Source of the DNA: Fictibacillus solisalsi
GTDB taxonomy: Bacteria; Bacillota; Bacilli; Bacillales; Fictibacillaceae
Reading direction: 5' to 3'
Length of the DNA stretch: 64,000 nt
Assembly (NCBI RefSeq): GCF_900103485.1
Contig: NZ_FNHW01000001.1
Coordinates: forward strand, 1,709,418 to 1,773,417
Shown: in pieces, positions 8,354 through 17,481 of the stretch
How the letters are laid out: every line of letters begins with the position of its first letter
Numbering within the stretch: the first letter of the stretch is position 1
The notes under the pieces: generated by a model
Database searches by the model: none
Seen by the model: the letters and a program-made list of their open reading frames with translations, nothing else
What the model was told of the DNA's origin: nothing
Made by a program: the position numbers and the translations under genes

Positions 8354-9538
8354 TTATGAAGATACATTTTCGATAATCATGGCAATCCCCTGGCCCCCAC
8401 CGATGCAAAGGCTGGCCAATCCATATCGCAACCCTCTGTTTCTCAGTTCATACGCCAAAGTAAGGAGCAGACGGGATCCGCTGGCACCGACCGGATGGCC
8501 GAGCGCGATAGCCCCTCCGTTCACATTCGTCTTTTCACGATCCAGACTTAATTCTTTTTCAACCGCCAGGTATTGGGTGGCGAACGCTTCGTTAATTTCT
8601 ACAAGATCCATGTCTTTAATGGACAGGTTCACTTTGGCAAGGGCTTTTTGAGAGGCCGGAACCGGGCCGATTCCCATGATATTCGGATCAACGCCGCTGA
8701 TTCCCCACGATACTATCCGCGCCAGCGGTTTGACTTGGTTGCTATTGACGGAATCCTCACCCGCGAGCACCAGAGAGACTGCACCATCATTGATCCCGCT
8801 TGCATTCCCCGCCGTTACGGTTCCGTCTTTTTTAAAGGACGGGCGCAGGGCGGAAAGCTGCTGAAGGGTGGAGTCAGGCTTCACCAGTTCATCCACCGTG
8901 AAGGTAAGGCTCTTTTTTTCATCAATGACAACCGGTATCGTTTCTTGGGCGAATCTTCCTTCATGAATGGCTTTTGCCGCTCTTTGATGGCTAAGAAGTG
9001 CGTATTCATCTTGTTCTTCCCGTCCAATACTGTGCTTCTCTGCAAGGTTTTCCGCGGTAATCCCCATTCCGCAGCCAATATACTGATCGGTCAGCGTATG
9101 AAGAAGCATATCCTCGAACTCAAGATTTCCGAACTTTTGGCTTTGAAACCGCTGGTTAAAGGATGAATGTGGACTCTTTGACATGTTTTCAATGCCGCCA
9201 CACAGGGCCAGACCGGCATCACCCGTTTGAATGGCAAGGGCACTGCTTATGACCGCCTGAAGGCCCGATCCGCATAAACGGTTTACCAGCATGGCCGGAA
9301 CATGATCGGGAACCCCTGCCTTTAAAGCGACATGCCTTGCGGCATAGGCAGCGTCTATGCTCGAATGAATAACATTTCCGTACACTACATCCCCGATTTG
9401 CGCCGGGTCGATTTTCGCCCTCTTGATCGCTTCAAGCGCAGTCAGGGTGCCCATTTGAATTGTTGAGACACTTTTCAATGATTTCCCAAAGCTTCCAAAC
9501 GGCGTTCGAGCTCCTTCTACAACAAATACTTCCGTCAT
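8354..9538 (-). CDS. Thiolase (acetyl-CoA C-acyltransferase)
   Basis: 394-residue thiolase: condenses two acetyl-CoA or cleaves 3-ketoacyl-CoA. Catalytic elements: NRLCGSGLQ (acyl-accepting Cys, near residue 89), GGIENMS, NEAFA near 325, [14 protein letters not shown] (His, near 350) and CIGGGQG (second Cys, near 383). Last gene of a four-gene minus-strand operon with scoA, scoB and another thiolase, 25 bases after scoB. In that setting it likely cleaves acetoacetyl-CoA or a related ketoacyl-CoA. Why the operon needs two thiolases cannot be told from sequence; this copy is the more divergent one. Confidence 0.88.
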   Translation of the reverse strand: MTEVFVVEGARTPFGSFGKSLKSVSTIQMGTLTALEAIKRAKIDPAQIGDVVYGNVIHSSIDAAYAARHVALKAGVPDHVPAMLVNRLCGSGLQAVISSALAIQTGDAGLALCGGIENMSKSPHSSFNQRFQSQKFGNLEFEDMLLHTLTDQYIGCGMGITAENLAEKHSIGREEQDEYALLSHQRAAKAIHEGRFAQETIPVVIDEKKSLTFTVDELVKPDSTLQQLSALRPSFKKDGTVTAGNASGINDGAVSLVLAGEDSVNSNQVKPLARIVSWGISGVDPNIMGIGPVPASQKALAKVNLSIKDMDLVEINEAFATQYLAVEKELSLDREKTNVNGGAIALGHPVGASGSRLLLTLAYELRNRGLRYGLASLCIGGGQGIAMIIENVSS

Positions 9539-9563
9539 GTTTCCTTCCCCCGCTCTCTTTGCC

Positions 9564-10214
9564 TTAATAAACGCCCAGTGTTACTTCGTCGGTAATCAAA
9601 TCCGGCTCGGTGCAGCTTTTAATATCCTCAATACTGTACCCATCAGCGACTTCAACCAGTTTCAGTCCCTGATCCGTTACATCAATAACCGCTCGATCCG
9701 TAATGATCCGGTCCACTACTCCCTTTCCTGTCAGCGGCAGGCTGCATCTTTTTAGGATCTTGCTCTGTCCGCTTTTGTTGACATGTTCCATAATCACAAT
9801 GATCTTTTGCGCGCCGTGTACAAGATCCATGGCACCGCCCATTCCTTTAATCATTTTCCCCGGAATCATCCAGTTGGCCAAGTCGCCGGTTTCAGATACT
9901 TCCATACCACCCAGGATGGCAATATTCACATGTCCTCCCCGAATCATGGCAAACGATTCTGCGCTATCAAAATAGGAGGCTCCCTTGACCGCAGTCACGG
10001 TCTCTTTTCCCGCATTGATCAGGTCGGGATCCACTTCCGTTTCTTTAGGGTAAGGGCCAATTCCAAGCAGCCCGTTTTCCGACTGAAGTACCACACTCTT
10101 ATTCTCGCTTATGTAGTTCGCGACCATAGTCGGCATGCCGATGCCGAGATTTACATAAAAACCATCCTTGATTTCTTTTTCTGCTCTTCTGGCAATTTTC
10201 TCTCTGCTATTCAT
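9564..10214 (-). CDS. scoB: 3-oxoacid CoA-transferase subunit B
   Basis: 216 residues. Transfers CoA from succinyl-CoA (or another donor) to acetoacetate together with ScoA. The catalytic Glu lies in [11 protein letters not shown] near residue 45; [11 protein letters not shown] near 22 and [18 protein letters not shown] near 120 are typical of the beta subunit. It follows scoA by 22 bases and precedes a thiolase, which can cleave the acetoacetyl-CoA formed. The 3-oxoacid specificity is inferred from the thiolases and HMG-CoA lyase around it; other short-chain acids are possible. Confidence 0.9.
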   Translation of the reverse strand: MNSREKIARRAEKEIKDGFYVNLGIGMPTMVANYISENKSVVLQSENGLLGIGPYPKETEVDPDLINAGKETVTAVKGASYFDSAESFAMIRGGHVNIAILGGMEVSETGDLANWMIPGKMIKGMGGAMDLVHGAQKIIVIMEHVNKSGQSKILKRCSLPLTGKGVVDRIITDRAVIDVTDQGLKLVEVADGYSIEDIKSCTEPDLITDEVTLGVY

Positions 10215-10236
10215 AGCCCATCCCCACTTTCTCTCT

Positions 10237-10926
10237 TTATGATTGAACTGTCAGTCGCTCAATGCGCTTTTCCTGAGGCGCAACAATCATTCTCTGAACA
10301 TAGATTCCAGGCGTGTGGATGCAGTCTGGATCCAGCTCACCAATCTCGTGCAATTCTTCGACCTCTGCAATGGTGATCTTGCCAGCTGCAGCCATCATTG
10401 GATTAAAGTTACGCGCTGTTTTATTAAAAATGAGGTTTCCTGCTTTGTCACCATGTGCTGCCCGAACGAGGCTGAAGTCCGCGGTCATCCCGTGTTCAAG
10501 CACATATTCCTTTCCCTCAAACGTACGCACTTCTTTCCCTTCTGCAATCGGCGTACCTACACCGGCCGGGGTATAAAAAGCGGGAATACCCGCACCGCCT
10601 GCCCGGATGCGTTCAGCCAATGTGCCCTGGGGGGTGAGTTCAACCTCCAGTTCACCGGAAAGCACCTGGCGCTCAAACTCTTTGTTTTCTCCCACATAGG
10701 AACCCACCATCTTCTTGATTTGTTTATTACGCAAGAGAAGGCCGAGCCCCCAGTCATCGATTCCGCAGTTATTAGAGATGACCGTCAGGTCTTTGGTGCC
10801 TGTTTCCACAAGAGCCAAAATCAATTTCTCCGGAATCCCTACCAATCCGAATCCACCGACCATCAGTGTGGCACCATCCTGAATATCCTTCACTGCATTC
10901 AGTGCACTGCTTTCCACCATTTTCAT
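10237..10926 (-). CDS. scoA: 3-oxoacid CoA-transferase subunit A
   Basis: 229 residues, alpha subunit of the family I CoA-transferase. Seen: [15 protein letters not shown] near residue 22, [11 protein letters not shown] near 53, [16 protein letters not shown] near 110, and [19 protein letters not shown] near 185. Start ATG at 10926 follows AAGGGGG; a second ATG two codons in is possible. Spaced 15 bases after the upstream thiolase and 22 before scoB, so the subunits are made together. Confidence 0.9.
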   Translation of the reverse strand: MKMVESSALNAVKDIQDGATLMVGGFGLVGIPEKLILALVETGTKDLTVISNNCGIDDWGLGLLLRNKQIKKMVGSYVGENKEFERQVLSGELEVELTPQGTLAERIRAGGAGIPAFYTPAGVGTPIAEGKEVRTFEGKEYVLEHGMTADFSLVRAAHGDKAGNLIFNKTARNFNPMMAAAGKITIAEVEELHEIGELDPDCIHTPGIYVQRMIVAPQEKRIERLTVQS

Positions 10927-10941
10927 AATATGCCGTCCCCC

Positions 10942-12138
10942 TTATTTCCAGTTTTCATTTTCTACAATGGTGGCTACGCCCTGTCCCCCGCCGATGCAAA
11001 GCGTAGCAAGCCCCAAACGGTTATTCCTTCTTTTCATCTCATGAAGCAAGGTGACAAGAATCCTTGCGCCGCTTGCCCCGATTGGATGTCCAAGGGCAAT
11101 GGCTCCTCCGTTCACGTTTAATTTCTCTGTTGAAAATTGAAGTTCCCTGCCTACAGCCAGAGCTTGTGCGGCGAACGCTTCGTTCGCTTCAATCAAATCA
11201 ATGTCATTTAGAGTGACTCCGGATTTTTCAAGCACTTTTTTCGTGGCATCCACCGGCCCGATTCCCATGATGCTTGGATCCACTCCCGCGCTGGCGTTTG
11301 CAATGATTTTGGCAAGCGGTATCAGACCGAGCTCCTCGGCTTTTTTCCGCGATACCACCACAAGAGCAGCCGCTCCATCATTGATTCCCGATGCGTTCCC
11401 GGCTGTTACTGTGCCATCCTTTTTAAACGCTGGTCTTAACTTGGCAAGCCCCTCAGCCGTGGTTCCCTTTTTCGGATATTCATCTTCTGAGAATTGAAGC
11501 GGCTCTCCTTTTCGCTGGGGAATTTCAACAGATACAATTTCGTCTTTGAACTTTCCTTCATTGATCGCTTTTTCGCATTTTTGTTGGCTATCTGCTGCGA
11601 ACTCATCCATCTCCTCGCGGCTAAGTCCATAGGCGTCACACAGGTTTTCCGCTGTCATCCCCATATGGTAATCGTTAAACGCACACCAGAGACCGTCATG
11701 GATCATGGAATCTGTCATTTTTCCATCTCCCATGCGCAGTCCTGTTCTTGCGTTATCCAAAAGGTACGGTGCTCTGCTCATGTTCTCCATTCCGCCGCAG
11801 ACGATGATGTCCGCCTCTTCTAGCATGATCGCCTGGCTTGCCAGATGCAGCGCCTTTAAACCCGATCCGCATACCTTGTTAATCGTCATTGCTGAAACAG
11901 AATTCGGGAGCCCTGCCTTAATCGCAGCCTGCCGCGCGGGGTTTTGCCCCAAACCGGCCTGAAGAACATTGCCCATAATCACTTCGCTCACATCATTAGG
12001 AGAAACATTGGCGCGCTCCAATGCCTCTTTAATTACAATCGCCCCAAGTTCGGTGGCTGGTATATTTTTCAACGTGCCCAAAAAGCTGCCAATCGGTGTC
12101 CTGACAGCGCTTACAATCACTGCTTCCTGTATGGCCAT
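10942..12138 (-). CDS. Acetyl-CoA C-acetyltransferase
   Basis: 398-residue thiolase, first gene of the acetoacetate operon. Catalytic residues: [11 protein letters not shown] (Cys, near 89), [23 protein letters not shown] (His, near 354) and [10 protein letters not shown] (Cys, near 384). It looks like the biosynthetic-type acetoacetyl-CoA thiolase (GARQ-type [13 protein letters not shown] near residue 65). The 138-base gap to the divergent HMG-CoA lyase must hold promoters for both directions; I saw no clear operator there. Confidence 0.92.
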   Translation of the reverse strand: MAIQEAVIVSAVRTPIGSFLGTLKNIPATELGAIVIKEALERANVSPNDVSEVIMGNVLQAGLGQNPARQAAIKAGLPNSVSAMTINKVCGSGLKALHLASQAIMLEEADIIVCGGMENMSRAPYLLDNARTGLRMGDGKMTDSMIHDGLWCAFNDYHMGMTAENLCDAYGLSREEMDEFAADSQQKCEKAINEGKFKDEIVSVEIPQRKGEPLQFSEDEYPKKGTTAEGLAKLRPAFKKDGTVTAGNASGINDGAAALVVVSRKKAEELGLIPLAKIIANASAGVDPSIMGIGPVDATKKVLEKSGVTLNDIDLIEANEAFAAQALAVGRELQFSTEKLNVNGGAIALGHPIGASGARILVTLLHEMKRRNNRLGLATLCIGGGQGVATIVENENWK

Positions 12139-12276
12139 AAATTTCTTCTCACTCCCGTATTTTTTTCTGAATTTTCCCTTTTATCATATCATATTTCCTC
12201 TCACTGTATTGCATCTTAACTGGCCAAAACGTAAAATAAAGAAGAATCAATGACAGATATATACATAGGAGGATGC

Positions 12277-13191
12277 ATGGAATTACCCCAAAGAGTCTCG
12301 ATCATTGAGGTTGGACCGCGCGACGGGCTTCAAAATGAAAAACAGCTTGTTCCTGCCCAGGAAAAGATTAAATTCATTAAAAAACTGAAAGCCTCGGGAA
12401 TTCAGGAAATGGAACTCACCTCTTTTGTTTCACCAAAATGGGTTCCGCAAATGAGTGATGCAGAACAGATCATCGAGCACTGCCTGGATGACAGCACTCG
12501 CAATCTTGTTCTCGTCCCCAATGAAAAAGGCGTTTCCCGCCTGCTTTCTTCAGCCTGCAAAAATGCGGCATTTTTTGTCGGTGTAAGCAATACCTTCAAC
12601 CAAAAGAATATAAACAAAAGCACCAGAGACAGCATGGAAGAGCTTGCTCCGCTGATTAAAGATTTGAAACGAAACGGCTTCTTTGTCCGCGCTTGCCTTT
12701 CCACCGCTTTTTATTGTCCTTATGAAGGAAAAGTGGATGAACAGGAGGTTCTTGCTCTTTCTGAGGAATTTGCGGCGCTTGGCGTGGATGAATTAAGCGT
12801 GGCAGATACCATTGGCCTTGCCAATCCGCAGGAAGTGTTCGAACTGTTCAGCCTTCTTAAGCATCATCTTCCCTCCACACTTTTGATTGCTGCCCATTTC
12901 CACGATACAAGAGGAATGGCACTCGCGAATATCTTCTCCGCACTCCAGGCCGGTATCGACCGTTTTGATACATCTGCCGGCGGACTTGGCGGATGCCCGT
13001 TTGCTCCGGGGGCAACTGGAAACGTCGCAACTGAGGATGCTGTTTTCATGCTTAATCGCATGGGGATCAGCACCGGAATTCAGCTGGAGCCCCTGCTGGA
13101 GGCTGTGGAATTTATTGCTCCCTTCGTTTCCCGCGGCCTTCAAAGCCGGCAATTTTTGCTATCCAAAACAGGAAAGGGCGCTTTAGGTTAA
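12277..13191 (+). CDS. yngG: Hydroxymethylglutaryl-CoA lyase
   Basis: Cleaves HMG-CoA to acetoacetate and acetyl-CoA, the last step of leucine breakdown. DRE-TIM fold: VEVGPRDGLQNE-like start (IIEVGPRDGLQNE), VPNEKG near residue 82, SVADTIGLANP near 170, HFHDTRGMALANI near 205, and the signature GGLGGCPFAPGATGN with catalytic Cys near 240. I use ATG 12277, which gives the family N-terminus, although AGGAGG is only 4 bases away; an upstream in-frame ATG at 12250 has a poor site. Faces the thiolase/ScoAB operon that would consume its acetoacetate. Confidence 0.9.
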   Translation: MELPQRVSIIEVGPRDGLQNEKQLVPAQEKIKFIKKLKASGIQEMELTSFVSPKWVPQMSDAEQIIEHCLDDSTRNLVLVPNEKGVSRLLSSACKNAAFFVGVSNTFNQKNINKSTRDSMEELAPLIKDLKRNGFFVRACLSTAFYCPYEGKVDEQEVLALSEEFAALGVDELSVADTIGLANPQEVFELFSLLKHHLPSTLLIAAHFHDTRGMALANIFSALQAGIDRFDTSAGGLGGCPFAPGATGNVATEDAVFMLNRMGISTGIQLEPLLEAVEFIAPFVSRGLQSRQFLLSKTGKGALG

Positions 13192-13208
13192 GCGCCCTTT
13201 CCTGTTTC
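13165..13208. terminator. Bidirectional terminator spanning two convergent stop codons
   Basis: A near-perfect long inverted repeat: AAACAGGAAAGGGCGCTT on one side, its complement on the other, with a short loop. The TAA of the lyase (13189-13191) and the TAA of the minus-strand HesB-like gene (13188-13190) overlap within the TTAA at the loop edge. Confidence 0.85.
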
Positions 13209-13523
13209 TATTTTATTTTCAAACCGAAGATGCGGATTAAGCATCTGGTTTGGACTTTTTAGTTGAAATGTATGTTGCTCTGCTTTGTAATCAATCGTCA
13301 TCTTTTCATCAAAAAATACCAGTTTGCTTTGTTCCATATAAACAGGAAGGAAATTGGTATCCACTTTCACAGTCCCATCAGGCTGTTCATCGACAAGCCA
13401 GAGTGCAGACACACCGCTTACCACGCACCCGCAGCCCTCCGTATCGTATTTCAAAAACAACTGTCCGCCCTGCACCTTGTGTTCTATTTTCTCTATTGCT
13501 TTTTCTGTCCATTCCAGAATCAT
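13188..13523 (-). CDS. HesB-like iron-sulfur biosynthesis family protein (YqkB type)
   Basis: 111 residues of the HesB/IscA-like core fold as in B. subtilis YqkB: AIEKIEHKVQGGQLFLKYDTEG then GCGCVVSGVSALW near residue 31. A canonical A-type carrier has three conserved Cys with a CGC near the C-terminus; here the only CGC is early and the late cysteines are missing. Cluster binding is therefore uncertain. Its ATG overlaps the stop of the PadR gene by 4 bases (translational coupling). Confidence 0.75.
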   Translation of the reverse strand: MILEWTEKAIEKIEHKVQGGQLFLKYDTEGCGCVVSGVSALWLVDEQPDGTVKVDTNFLPVYMEQSKLVFFDEKMTIDYKAEQHTFQLKSPNQMLNPHLRFENKIETGKGA

Positions 13524-14080
13524 TCTTCATCACTGCCCTTCTCTTTAGTACTCTTGATTACGTCAATCGCCCAGTCGCACCATTCCATCCAATGCTGCAT
13601 ATAACGTTTTCCAAATTCGGATGTTAAGTATTCTCCCAAATCTTCCTGGTTAAACTGCCCTTCTGGAAAATGACTTTCTCTCCATTTTTCCATTAAACCA
13701 TGGCCAAACATATGCTGTTCCTTTGCTCTCTCTAAAAAGGCGATCGCTTCTTCCGACGGGATTAACTGAAACAGCGATACCTGGAGCAGAAGATCATCCT
13801 TTAAATTAGACGGGAGAATCTCTTTGCTCAGCAGCCACTGAAGCAATGCTTCATAGCCTTTATCTTCAAGCCGGTATATTTTTTTATCTGGATAATCCAC
13901 CTGATGAACCACCTGCGAGGAGACCAGTCCTTCTTCCTCCATCTTAACAAGCTGACGGTAGATCTGCGTATGATGGGCACTCCAGAAATGAATCATGGTT
14001 TCTTTAAACTGCTGATTCAGTTCGTATCCAGTTGCTTCATTTTTGGTCAATAAGCCAAGAAGCGCATACTTCAACGCCAT
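13520..14080 (-). CDS. PadR-family transcriptional regulator
   Basis: 186 residues, PadR subfamily with the vir-type C-terminal helical dimer domain. The winged helix is visible: LKYALLGLLTKNEATGYEL at the start, HTQIYRQLVKMEEEGLV (recognition helix, near residue 42) and KKIYRLEDKGYEAL (wing). It is divergent from the RND pump gene and separated from it by 153 bases with a PadR-like palindrome. I infer that it represses the pump and probably itself, with a ligand that the pump exports. Such regulator/pump pairing is common in this family. Confidence 0.88.
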   Translation of the reverse strand: MALKYALLGLLTKNEATGYELNQQFKETMIHFWSAHHTQIYRQLVKMEEEGLVSSQVVHQVDYPDKKIYRLEDKGYEALLQWLLSKEILPSNLKDDLLLQVSLFQLIPSEEAIAFLERAKEQHMFGHGLMEKWRESHFPEGQFNQEDLGEYLTSEFGKRYMQHWMEWCDWAIDVIKSTKEKGSDEE

Positions 14081-14107
14081 CTTTTCATTCCTTCTTTCCG
14101 TATCTGT

Positions 14108-14124
14108 ATGTCATTTTAACACAT
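14108..14124. promoter_or_regulatory. Possible second PadR site at the padR promoter
   Basis: ATGT-N9-ACAT, overlapping a minus-strand TTAAAAT that could be the padR -10. The spacing is one base longer than the ATGT-N8-ACAT seen upstream of the pump, so this is only a weak candidate for autorepression. Confidence 0.3.
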
Positions 14125-14150
14125 TCTTCACAATTAACTACGGTTAATGC

Positions 14151-14180
14151 TTGATATATTTATCATACTTTCCTTATACT
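14151..14180 (+). promoter_or_regulatory. Sigma-A promoter of the RND pump gene
   Basis: TTGATA (14151-14156), 18-base spacer, TATACT (14175-14180). Expected start near 14187, directly before the palindromic operator and about 47 bases before the ATG. Confidence 0.65.
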
Positions 14181-14190
14181 AACCTTGAAC

Positions 14191-14210
14191 ATATGTGAAT
14201 ATACACATAT
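14191..14210. promoter_or_regulatory. PadR-type palindromic operator
   Basis: Perfect 7-base inverted repeat ATATGTG-N6-CACATAT, containing ATGT-N8-ACAT, the known PadR recognition pattern. It sits immediately downstream of the predicted transcription start of the pump gene, where binding would block transcription. Confidence 0.7.
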
Positions 14211-14233
14211 AAAATAATGAAGGAGAGTGAATC

Positions 14234-17200
14234 ATGAACTGGCTAACGAAATTCAGCTTAAAGAACCCTGTCGCTATTTTTATTTTTTCTTTCTTGCTTA
14301 TCCTGGGCGGCTTGTTTTCTTTCAGCTCCCTGAAAGTTGACCTGCTTCCGAATGTGGATTTTCCGCAAATCACCGTGCAGACCACCTATCCGGGCGCGTC
14401 TCCACAGGATGTTAACAAGCAGGTAACAGATGAGCTTGAAAAAAAATTAAAAAGCCTTAACAACGTAAAGTCGGTAAAAAGTACTTCGCTTGAAAGTGTC
14501 TCAATCATAAATCTTGAATTTCCTTTTTCCGCAAACATGGATGATATAGAGGATCAAATTAACACGATCACAAAGGAAGCTGCTCTTCCGGATACCGTGA
14601 GTGTTGAAGTAAACCGCTTTTCATTCGGAACGATTCCCATCTACAATATCTCTCTATTCCCTAAAGAAGGAGAGAACATTCAGCCTTTTGTTGAGGATGA
14701 GCTGGTGCCTGAACTGAAAAAAATTCAGGGAATCAATAACGTCTCAGTCGGCGGGGTGAAAGAAGATTTCGTATCCATTAAGGTCGACCAGAAAAAGGCG
14801 CAGCAACTTGGAGTATCGTTAAGTACCATCAAAGACGAGATTAATTCTAAATTTCTCTCCTTCCCTGCCGGCAATGTGACCTCAGGTAATATCTCCGTGC
14901 CAGTGCGTGTCGAGGAACAACTTAAAACAATCAAGGAATTAACATCCCTTGAGCTGACTCCCCCGTCTCAAGGAACAGCTCAAAAATCTTCATCTGGCCA
15001 GGGATCTGGAAGCGGAGCCCCTGCTGCGGGAGGACCTCCGGCCGGAACTTCACAGAGCGGTGGAGCAGGTGCACCTTCCGGCAGTGCAGGCGGTGGAGCT
15101 CCATCGGGTGCTGCAGCTCCTCAAAGCGTTCAGCTCGGGGATATTGCCAGCATTAAGCAGTCCGAAGATGTGAACGAAATTACCCGCTATAACCAAAAAC
15201 GCTCTTTATCCATGGCGGTCACCAAAAAACAGGATGCCAATACGGTCGATGTCGCTGATAAAGTTATGTCTGTTCTAAACAAAGACAAATACAAAGACAA
15301 AATCGATTATGCCATCGGATTCGACCAGGCAAGCGGGATTAAAGAATCCGTGAATTCCTTGATCAAAGAAGGATTGTTCGGAGCACTCTTTGCTTCGTTA
15401 GCCGTTCTCTTGTTCTTGAGAAACATTCGCGCAACAATTATTGCAATTGTTTCCATTCCGCTGTCGATTCTCATATCCGCGATTTTCCTGAACCAGCTCG
15501 ATATTACGCTTAATATCATGACGCTGGGGGGAATGGCTGTAGCAGTGGGCCGGGTCGTGGATGACAGCATCGTTGTCATAGAGAACATCTTCCGAAGGAT
15601 CAGCAAAAGCAGCGAAGAATACAGCAAAAATAAGTTGGTCATCGATTCGACCAAGGAAATCCTCCGTGCGATTGTATCCTCCACCTTGACAACCGTGGTA
15701 GTGTTTCTGCCGCTAGGGTTTGTCGGGGGGATTACCGGAGAATTTTTCCTGCCGTTCGCTTTAACGGTTGTATTTGCCCTTTTGGCTTCCTTGCTTGTAG
15801 CCATTACGATCGTGCCGATCCTGGCCAAGTTCGCTTTCAAAAAAGTTAAACCGGAAAACAACGATGGTCCTCTTCAACGGGCATACGCAAAAGTGATCCG
15901 CTCGTCATTGAACCACAAGTTCATCGTTCTGTTCATTTCGATTGTTCTTCTTGCAGGCTCTCTGTTCCTGTCTACAAAGCTTGGAGCTGTCTTCCTGCCG
16001 AATGAAGAACAAAAGACCATTACGGCAAACATTGAACTTCCTGCCTCTACCACTGTGAAAAAAACAAATGACGTGTCACTGAAGGTGGAGAAGATGCTTG
16101 ATCAGCGGGATACTGTAAAAGAGGTGACCGCCGGCATCGGCAGCCGTGACTTCCAGTCCGGATTGAAACGCGAGAATGTAGCCAACTATTTTATCAATCT
16201 TAAGAAAGATACTAATGTTAACAACGAGATTAAATCTCTCGAAAAAGAAATCCAGACCGTTGTGGACAAAGACAGTAAAGATGCTGTTGTCAGCCTGCAG
16301 GAGGCCCAGTCAGGCGGACCGCCATCTAACAATGAAGTTAATATTGATTTGTATTCCAACAATCTTGATGACCTGCAAAAAGGTGCTGCATCGGTTGAGA
16401 AATACATGAAATCACGTAACGACCTTAAATATGTTTCCAATAACTTCAAAGATACCCAGCGTCAGTGGATCGTAAAAATTGATACAAAAAAAGCCGCAGA
16501 CGCCGGAGTCTCAGGCTATACGGTGCTCGGCATTATCAATGATGCCACCAAACCTGTCTCTGTGGGTAACCTTAAACTGAACGGAAAAGAAAATGATGTC
16601 CGGCTTGCCTATAATAAGGCACCGAAATCCCTTGATGAAGTTAAGGACCTTAAAGTATACGGCACCAAAGGCCCCGTTGCCCTTTCAGAAGTGGCAGACA
16701 TTCAGGATGTAGATGCTGTAACCGCAATTCAGAAACTCGATGGCAAGGTTTATGCTCAAGTGTCTGCACAGATTCCTGGTAATGACGTCCAAGGTGTCAC
16801 ACAGGATGTGATCAAGAGCGTAAATGATAAAGTGGACCTTCCAAAAGATGTATCGACTGAAGGTGGCGGCGGAAGTGAAGAAACCACCCAGACCTTTAAA
16901 GAGCTTGGCCTGGCCATTGCTGTAGCCATTGGCCTTGTCTACTTGACGATGCTCATTACCTTTGGCCGTGCACGGATCCCATTTATTATTCTATCATCCC
17001 TTATTTTCGTGCCGGTGGGTGCCATAGGCGGTCTGTACCTGGCGGATGAGCCGCTTTCAGTCAGTGCAATGATCGGCATTCTGATGCTTATCGGGATCGT
17101 AACCACCAATGCCATCGTTCTCGTCGACCGGATCGGACAAAACCGCAATCTGAAAGGCATGACAATCCGAAAAGCATTGCTTGAAGCCGGAAAAACACGG

Positions 17201-17419
17201 CTTCGGCCAATTCTGATGACCGCATTTGCCACAATTGCGGCCCTCATTCCGCTGGCTCTGACCTCTTCATCGGGTACGTTGATTTCAAAAGGACTTGCCG
17301 TGGTAGTAATCGGCGGTTTAACGACCTCCACCCTGCTCACATTAATTATTGTTCCTGTACTGTATGAACTCTTTTTCAGGAAGCAGGCAAAAAGAGAACA
17401 ACGAGAATCCAAAGCGTGA
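14234..17419 (+). CDS. swrC: RND-family efflux transporter (SwrC/YerP type)
   Basis: 1061 residues, full-length proton-driven RND pump like B. subtilis SwrC (surfactin and acriflavine export). One N-terminal transmembrane helix (about 12-32), a large extracytoplasmic loop, a helix bundle near 370-540 with the proton-relay VGRVVDDSIVVIEN near 435, a second loop, and a final bundle near 890-1045. ATG has AAGGAGAG 7 bases upstream. Unusual: residues about 250-297 are a Gly/Ser/Ala/Pro-rich low-complexity insert within the first porter loop. Transcribed away from a PadR regulator. No membrane-fusion or outer-membrane partner, as expected in a Gram-positive. Confidence 0.92.
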   Translation: MNWLTKFSLKNPVAIFIFSFLLILGGLFSFSSLKVDLLPNVDFPQITVQTTYPGASPQDVNKQVTDELEKKLKSLNNVKSVKSTSLESVSIINLEFPFSANMDDIEDQINTITKEAALPDTVSVEVNRFSFGTIPIYNISLFPKEGENIQPFVEDELVPELKKIQGINNVSVGGVKEDFVSIKVDQKKAQQLGVSLSTIKDEINSKFLSFPAGNVTSGNISVPVRVEEQLKTIKELTSLELTPPSQGTAQKSSSGQGSGSGAPAAGGPPAGTSQSGGAGAPSGSAGGGAPSGAAAPQSVQLGDIASIKQSEDVNEITRYNQKRSLSMAVTKKQDANTVDVADKVMSVLNKDKYKDKIDYAIGFDQASGIKESVNSLIKEGLFGALFASLAVLLFLRNIRATIIAIVSIPLSILISAIFLNQLDITLNIMTLGGMAVAVGRVVDDSIVVIENIFRRISKSSEEYSKNKLVIDSTKEILRAIVSSTLTTVVVFLPLGFVGGITGEFFLPFALTVVFALLASLLVAITIVPILAKFAFKKVKPENNDGPLQRAYAKVIRSSLNHKFIVLFISIVLLAGSLFLSTKLGAVFLPNEEQKTITANIELPASTTVKKTNDVSLKVEKMLDQRDTVKEVTAGIGSRDFQSGLKRENVANYFINLKKDTNVNNEIKSLEKEIQTVVDKDSKDAVVSLQEAQSGGPPSNNEVNIDLYSNNLDDLQKGAASVEKYMKSRNDLKYVSNNFKDTQRQWIVKIDTKKAADAGVSGYTVLGIINDATKPVSVGNLKLNGKENDVRLAYNKAPKSLDEVKDLKVYGTKGPVALSEVADIQDVDAVTAIQKLDGKVYAQVSAQIPGNDVQGVTQDVIKSVNDKVDLPKDVSTEGGGGSEETTQTFKELGLAIAVAIGLVYLTMLITFGRARIPFIILSSLIFVPVGAIGGLYLADEPLSVSAMIGILMLIGIVTTNAIVLVDRIGQNRNLKGMTIRKALLEAGKTRLRPILMTAFATIAALIPLALTSSSGTLISKGLAVVVIGGLTTSTLLTLIIVPVLYELFFRKQAKREQRESKA

Positions 17420-17431
17420 TCTCCAAAATAA

Positions 17432-17465
17432 TACGGCGGAGCCAGTTGGTTCCGCCGTTTTTTTA
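17432..17465 (+). terminator. Terminator of the RND pump gene
   Basis: ACGGCGGA / TCCGCCGT stem with a short loop followed by T7, 12 bases after the pump stop codon. Confidence 0.85.
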
Positions 17466-17481
17466 TATAAGAAGAACCCGA

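Noticed and set aside
15307-15861. Long minus-strand frame under the RND pump gene
   Set aside because: Antisense shadow of the transporter; low-complexity Thr/Ser/Ile sequence and no ribosome site.
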